Origin: DATJIG01 sp035493495
GTDB taxonomy: Bacteria; Pseudomonadota; Alphaproteobacteria; SMXQ01
Direction: 5' to 3'
Length of the DNA stretch: 8,810 bases
NCBI GenBank assembly: GCA_035493495.1
Contig: DATJIG010000207.1
Span: 1-8,810, forward strand
A program made the position numbers and the translations under genes. Shown here in pieces: positions 5,626 to 8,810 of this stretch (its first letter is position 1; each line of letters starts with the position of its first letter). Under the pieces are notes generated by a model, which searched no databases, was not told the DNA's origin, and worked only from the letters and a program-made list of their open reading frames with translations.

Positions 5626-7680
5626 ATGGCGACCCAAGTCAAGGTTGTCCAGCAACCGCGCGGCGTCAATGCGCGGCAAGGCGGTATCGTCCTGAAGGAA
5701 AGGCTCGAGATCCTTCCGGACCAGCCGCTGGCCGACTTCTCGACCCCGTGGGCGCAGGCGTTCGCGACTCGAGATCTGCTCGGAGTCGGCGATGGCCTGT
5801 GCACGCTCGTCGTCGCCGATACGCTTCCGTGCCGTGAGGCGGTGCTTTCGCGCCTGATCGGCGCCCGCTCGCGCGGCTACTTCGATGTTCTGGATTTCGG
5901 CTCGGTGCGATGGAGCGACGGCCGCCGGCGCCTCGCGATTGTCGGCGAGAAGCCGGACTCGCCTGCACTGATGCCCGACCTGTCGGCGACCATCAAGGCG
6001 ATGCCGCTGCCCGAGCTCATCGACAAGGTGTTGTCGCCGATGGCCGAGGGGCTCGCGAACCTCGGGCAGCTCGCGATAACCCACCGCGGCATCCGCCCCT
6101 CGAACATCTTCCGGCGCGCGGGGGCTGCCCGCGAATACGCGCTCGGCGACTTCATCACCGGACCTGCCGGCGCGGGTCAGCCCGCCGTTTACGAGACGAT
6201 CGAATCGGCGATGTCCCTGCCGTCGGGCAGGGGCCACGGCACGCCCGCGAACGATGTGTTCTCGCTGGGCGTCACGTTGCTGACGCTGTTCCTCGGCCGC
6301 AATCCCGTCTCCCATATGAACGAAGCCGAGTTGATGGCGCAGCGTCTCAATACCGGCTCGTTCTCGACATTGCTCAACGTGGTGGGCACGGAAACGGTGA
6401 CCGGCCCGTTCCGCGACCTGCTGCGCGGCATGCTCCAGGACGATCCCGAGCAGCGCTGGAGCATTCAGGACGTGCAGTCGTGGCTGCGCGAACGCCGCGG
6501 CCGCGTCTTCGTCGTCGGCAAGGTCGAGCGCGCGCTGCGGCCGATTTCGCTGGCCGGCCAGAGCTTTTATTCGTGTCGGCCGCTCGCGGCGCAGCTCGCG
6601 ACCAAGTGGCGCGCGGCGTCGCTGGTCGAAAAAAAGGAAGAGCTCGTCACCTGGCTGTCACGCTCGATCCAGGACCCGATCTACATGACTGCGGTCGCCA
6701 AGGCGCTGGACTGGCGCTGGGCGGCGAGCCGCCGCTCCGTTCCCGGCGGCATGGAGATGGGCATCAACGCGCGTCTGTGCGTCGCCCTCGATCGCAAGGC
6801 GCCGCTCCGCTACAAGTCGTTCGCCGCGTTCCCGGGTGGAGTCGGGCCGGCGCTCGCCGCGGCGCTGAGCGAGCCTGAGCGGCTGCGCGACATGAGCGAG
6901 ATGCTGGCGCAGCAGCTTCCCGAATTCCTGATCGAGCTGACGGTGGCCGAGGACGACTCGGAGGCCGAAAACATGGGCGCCACGTTCCGGCGCTCGGCGG
7001 CGGCCCTCGCCGACAATCGCCCCGGCCAGGGCATCGAGCGCGCGCTCTACGAGCTCAACCCGCATTATCCGTGCCAGAGCCCGATCATCGCCGGTGAGCG
7101 GGTGACCGACATCGTCGAGCTCCTGCCGGCGCTGGAGCGGGTCGCGGCGAATCAGACCCAGGGCACGCCCATCGATCGCCACATCGCCGCGTTCGTCGCC
7201 GCGCGCTTTCCGACGATGCCGTCCGACGTTTACACGCTCCTCGCGTCGCCCGCCGGCACCGTGAGCCACGTGCTGGGCGTCATCGGCATGATCGCGGCCC
7301 TGCAGTCGAAGCTCGGACCCCGCGCGCTGCCCAAGCTGTCGCGCTGGATCTCGCCGGCCGTGAAGCCGGTCATCGAGGGCTTTCACCGCCGTGCCACGCG
7401 CGAGCGGCTCGAGGCCGCCTTGCCGACCATCATCGAGACCGGCGATCTGTCGCGCATGCGCGACTTCATCGTCGGCGCCGACCAGCGCCAGCGCGACCGC
7501 GACGAGTTCTACGCGGCGATGCGTGAATACGCCCAGCTCGACGCCGAGGTGCGGTTCATCGAATCGGGGGGCGCGTCGAGCCCGCAGCACGCCCGCGAGT
7601 ACGGCCACATGATGGGCGGCTGGATCGCCATTCTGCTGTCGCTGGCGGCCATGACGGCGACGCTTCTCTCCGCCTTTTGA
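5626..7680 (+). CDS. Tail-anchored protein-kinase-like protein (predicted pseudokinase)
   Basis: The 684-residue product has a Hanks-type kinase-like region at about residues 20-290. The catalytic-loop equivalent is HRGIRPSNI (153-161): the HRD aspartate is G155, while N160 is kept. The DFG equivalent is DFI (175-177). There is no recognisable glycine loop, and the strand LVVADTLP where the ATP-binding lysine should lie has none. The helix-F segment (ANDVFSLGVTLLTLFLGRNP, with D210) and the late arginine (PEQRW, R277) are well kept, so the fold is probable but phosphotransfer is doubtful. Residues about 290-663 are largely helical and unassigned. The last 21 residues (664-684) are hydrophobic and end the protein, a C-tail anchor placing the rest in the cytoplasm. 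Proteins of this type are often annotated serine/threonine kinase in Alphaproteobacteria (from memory). ATG 5626 has GGAAAGG at 5610-5616; an in-frame GTG at 5608 lies upstream of that site and is unlikely. The next gene follows after 12 bases. Substrate and role are unknown. Confidence 0.82.
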   Translation: MATQVKVVQQPRGVNARQGGIVLKERLEILPDQPLADFSTPWAQAFATRDLLGVGDGLCTLVVADTLPCREAVLSRLIGARSRGYFDVLDFGSVRWSDGRRRLAIVGEKPDSPALMPDLSATIKAMPLPELIDKVLSPMAEGLANLGQLAITHRGIRPSNIFRRAGAAREYALGDFITGPAGAGQPAVYETIESAMSLPSGRGHGTPANDVFSLGVTLLTLFLGRNPVSHMNEAELMAQRLNTGSFSTLLNVVGTETVTGPFRDLLRGMLQDDPEQRWSIQDVQSWLRERRGRVFVVGKVERALRPISLAGQSFYSCRPLAAQLATKWRAASLVEKKEELVTWLSRSIQDPIYMTAVAKALDWRWAASRRSVPGGMEMGINARLCVALDRKAPLRYKSFAAFPGGVGPALAAALSEPERLRDMSEMLAQQLPEFLIELTVAEDDSEAENMGATFRRSAAALADNRPGQGIERALYELNPHYPCQSPIIAGERVTDIVELLPALERVAANQTQGTPIDRHIAAFVAARFPTMPSDVYTLLASPAGTVSHVLGVIGMIAALQSKLGPRALPKLSRWISPAVKPVIEGFHRRATRERLEAALPTIIETGDLSRMRDFIVGADQRQRDRDEFYAAMREYAQLDAEVRFIESGGASSPQHAREYGHMMGGWIAILLSLAAMTATLLSAF

Positions 7681-7692
7681 GCCGAGGACCGC

Positions 7693-8250
7693 ATGGCCCC
7701 ACCGCAACGACCCCGCACCAAGCCCCAGGCCGCCAAGGCGCCGCCGCGCCGGGCCGCCGCTCCGCAACGCAAGGCCGCGCGCACCAAGACGCCGATCATG
7801 GGCAACATGGCGATCACGCTGGTGCTCGTCGTGCTGATGTTCGCGATGCTGCCCACGGCGCTGATCCTTGTCGTCGGCGGCCTGCCGACGCTTGTCGCGT
7901 TCATCGTCGACCGTCACAAAAAGCACTTGCTTACGCGCTGCGTCGGCTCGCTCAATCTCGCGGGAATCCTGCCCTATCTGCTGAAGATCTGGACCCACCA
8001 CACGACGCTCGCCGCAGTGCAGATGCTGACCGATCCGCTGGTGTGGCTCGTGATGTACGGCGGCGCCGCCGTCGGCTGGGTCATCTTCCTGTCAGCGCCG
8101 TCGATCGCGTGGCTTCAGGTCGAGATCACCGGCTCGCGGCGGGTGAAGGCGCTGCGCGCGCGGCAAAAGCAGTTGCTCGACGAGTGGGGCAACGAAGTCG
8201 CGCACCTGCCGGGCGCCGGCACGCCCCCGCAAACGACTCCGGCCGCCTGA
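7693..8250 (+). CDS. Small multi-pass membrane protein with basic N-terminal tail, unknown function
   Basis: This 185-residue protein is not one I recognise. Residues 1-33 are rich in Pro, Ala, Lys and Arg (ten K/R) and look disordered and cytoplasmic. A long hydrophobic stretch (about 38-72, broken by GGLPT) could be one long or two short membrane helices and ends in the positive DRHKKH. A moderately hydrophobic segment (about 83-99) and a clear one (about 114-140) follow. The C-terminus has a charged helix (SRRVKALRARQKQLLDEW, about 148-165) and a Pro/Thr-rich end. There is no signal peptide cleavage site. ATG at 7693 has GAGGA at 7684-7688, only 12 bases after the pseudokinase stop codon, so the two are almost certainly one transcript and may work together at the inner membrane. 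The stop codon lies inside the terminator stem. Confidence 0.85.
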   Translation: MAPPQRPRTKPQAAKAPPRRAAAPQRKAARTKTPIMGNMAITLVLVVLMFAMLPTALILVVGGLPTLVAFIVDRHKKHLLTRCVGSLNLAGILPYLLKIWTHHTTLAAVQMLTDPLVWLVMYGGAAVGWVIFLSAPSIAWLQVEITGSRRVKALRARQKQLLDEWGNEVAHLPGAGTPPQTTPAA

Positions 8251-8273
8251 CGGGCGTCAGGCGGCCGGGTTTT
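8239..8273 (+). terminator. Intrinsic terminator ending the pseudokinase/membrane-protein unit
   Basis: CCGGCCGCCTGAC (8239-8251) and GTCAGGCGGCCGG (8256-8268) form a perfect 13-bp stem with loop GGGC, followed by a G and TTTT (8270-8273). The TGA stop at 8248-8250 is inside the left arm. It sits between convergent genes, but on the opposite strand the stem is followed by AGTCGTTT, a poor U-tract, so it should act mainly on + strand transcripts and only weakly, if at all, on rpoH. Confidence 0.85.
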
Positions 8274-8293
8274 CGTCGCGTCGTCCGGTCGTC

Positions 8294-8810
8294 CTAGACC
8301 GTCGCCGAGGCCGAGCGGCTGGCGATGCGTTCGTCGCGGCCGCGCTGCTCGTCGGCGACCGCCTGGCGCATTGCTTTCTGCAGCTTCTCGAACGCCCGCA
8401 CCTCGATCTGGCGCACGCGCTCGCGGCTGATCCCGTAGCGGTGGCTCAAATCCTCGAGCGTCACCGGGTTCTCGGTCAGCCGGCGCTCCGACAGGATGTG
8501 GCGCTCGCGCTTGTTGAGCGTCATCAGGGCTGCCGCCAGCAGTCGCCGGCGCTCCTTGAGCTCCTGGCTTTCGCCGAGCACCGTCTCCTGGCTCGGGCCC
8601 TCGTCGACCAGCCAGTCCTGCCACTCGCCCTCGGAGTCGGCGCGCACCGGTGCGTTGAGCGAATGGTCGGGGCTCGACAGGCGGCGGTTCATGTTGACCA
8701 CCTCCTGCTCGTCGACGCCGAGGCGCTCGGCGATCTGCGTCACCTTTTCGGGCGGCAGGTCGCCTTCCTCGATCGCCTTCATCTGGCCCTTGATCTTGCG
8801 CAGGTTGAAG
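8294..8810 (-). CDS. rpoH: RNA polymerase heat-shock sigma factor (sigma-32), C-terminal part
   Basis: This sigma-70-family factor directs RNA polymerase to heat-shock promoters. Only the last 171 codons or so plus the TAG stop (8294-8296) are present; the reading frame stays open to the window edge, so the 5' end lies beyond 8810. The visible start FNLRKIKGQMKAIEEGDL matches the end of the RpoH box ([QR]KLFFNLR), the feature that distinguishes RpoH from RpoD. EWQDWLVDEGPSQE is an RpoH-typical linker segment. LNKRERHIL and the region-4 helix-turn-helix VTLEDLSHRYGISRERVRQI (-35 recognition, about 8381-8464) follow. The C-terminus ends with a polar tail. The gene is convergent with the membrane-protein gene, 43 bases apart. 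Many alphaproteobacteria carry more than one rpoH, so the paralogue number cannot be told. Confidence 0.95.
   Translation of the reverse strand, partial: FNLRKIKGQMKAIEEGDLPPEKVTQIAERLGVDEQEVVNMNRRLSSPDHSLNAPVRADSEGEWQDWLVDEGPSQETVLGESQELKERRRLLAAALMTLNKRERHILSERRLTENPVTLEDLSHRYGISRERVRQIEVRAFEKLQKAMRQAVADEQRGRDERIASRSASATV

Noticed and set aside
6658..8001. A 447-codon open frame on the - strand opposite the pseudokinase and membrane-protein genes
   Set aside because: Arg/His/Gly-rich low-complexity translation that spans the junction of two well-supported + strand genes; no start-site support.

Overview
The window looks like chromosomal core DNA from an alphaproteobacterium, probably of the order Hyphomicrobiales (Rhizobiales) near the Bradyrhizobium/Rhodopseudomonas/Xanthobacteraceae group. 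The evidence is strong G+C bias at third codon positions, an alphaproteobacterial SerC subtype (SSGPCAKFPGW near the N-terminus), a HisRS-like HisZ, an RpoH-type sigma factor, and the order serC-serA-hisZ-purA-rpoH. The taxonomic placement is inference from memory of these families. I saw no mobile elements, CRISPR array, tRNA or rRNA.

Layout, left to right. Positions 1-70 hold what appears to be a serC leader RNA: two adjacent hairpins, the second carrying the serC ribosome binding site, behind a plausible -10 box. Then come serC (71-1219) and serA (1307-2890), the transaminase and dehydrogenase steps of phosphorylated serine synthesis. A 149-base gap (2891-3039) with no convincing feature precedes hisZ (3040-4188), the regulatory subunit of short-form ATP phosphoribosyltransferase. 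purA (4209-5501), adenylosuccinate synthetase, follows after 20 bases that include a run of seven T. These four genes are co-directional housekeeping biosynthesis genes.

After a 124-base gap with possible regulatory sites, two further + strand genes lie 12 bases apart. The first (5626-7680) encodes a 684-residue protein with a protein-kinase-like N-terminal region that lacks the catalytic HRD aspartate and has no evident ATP-binding lysine, a long unassigned helical region, and a C-terminal membrane anchor. The second (7693-8250) encodes a 185-residue multi-pass membrane protein with a very basic tail. They look like a two-gene membrane-associated unit of unknown function and are the least understood part of the window. 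A strong 13-bp hairpin terminator overlaps the stop codon of the second gene.

The right edge holds the convergent 3' part of rpoH (8294-8810, - strand), the heat-shock sigma factor, which runs out of the window. The most interesting points are the serC leader, which can be drawn in two mutually exclusive folds, and the tail-anchored pseudokinase with its membrane-protein partner.
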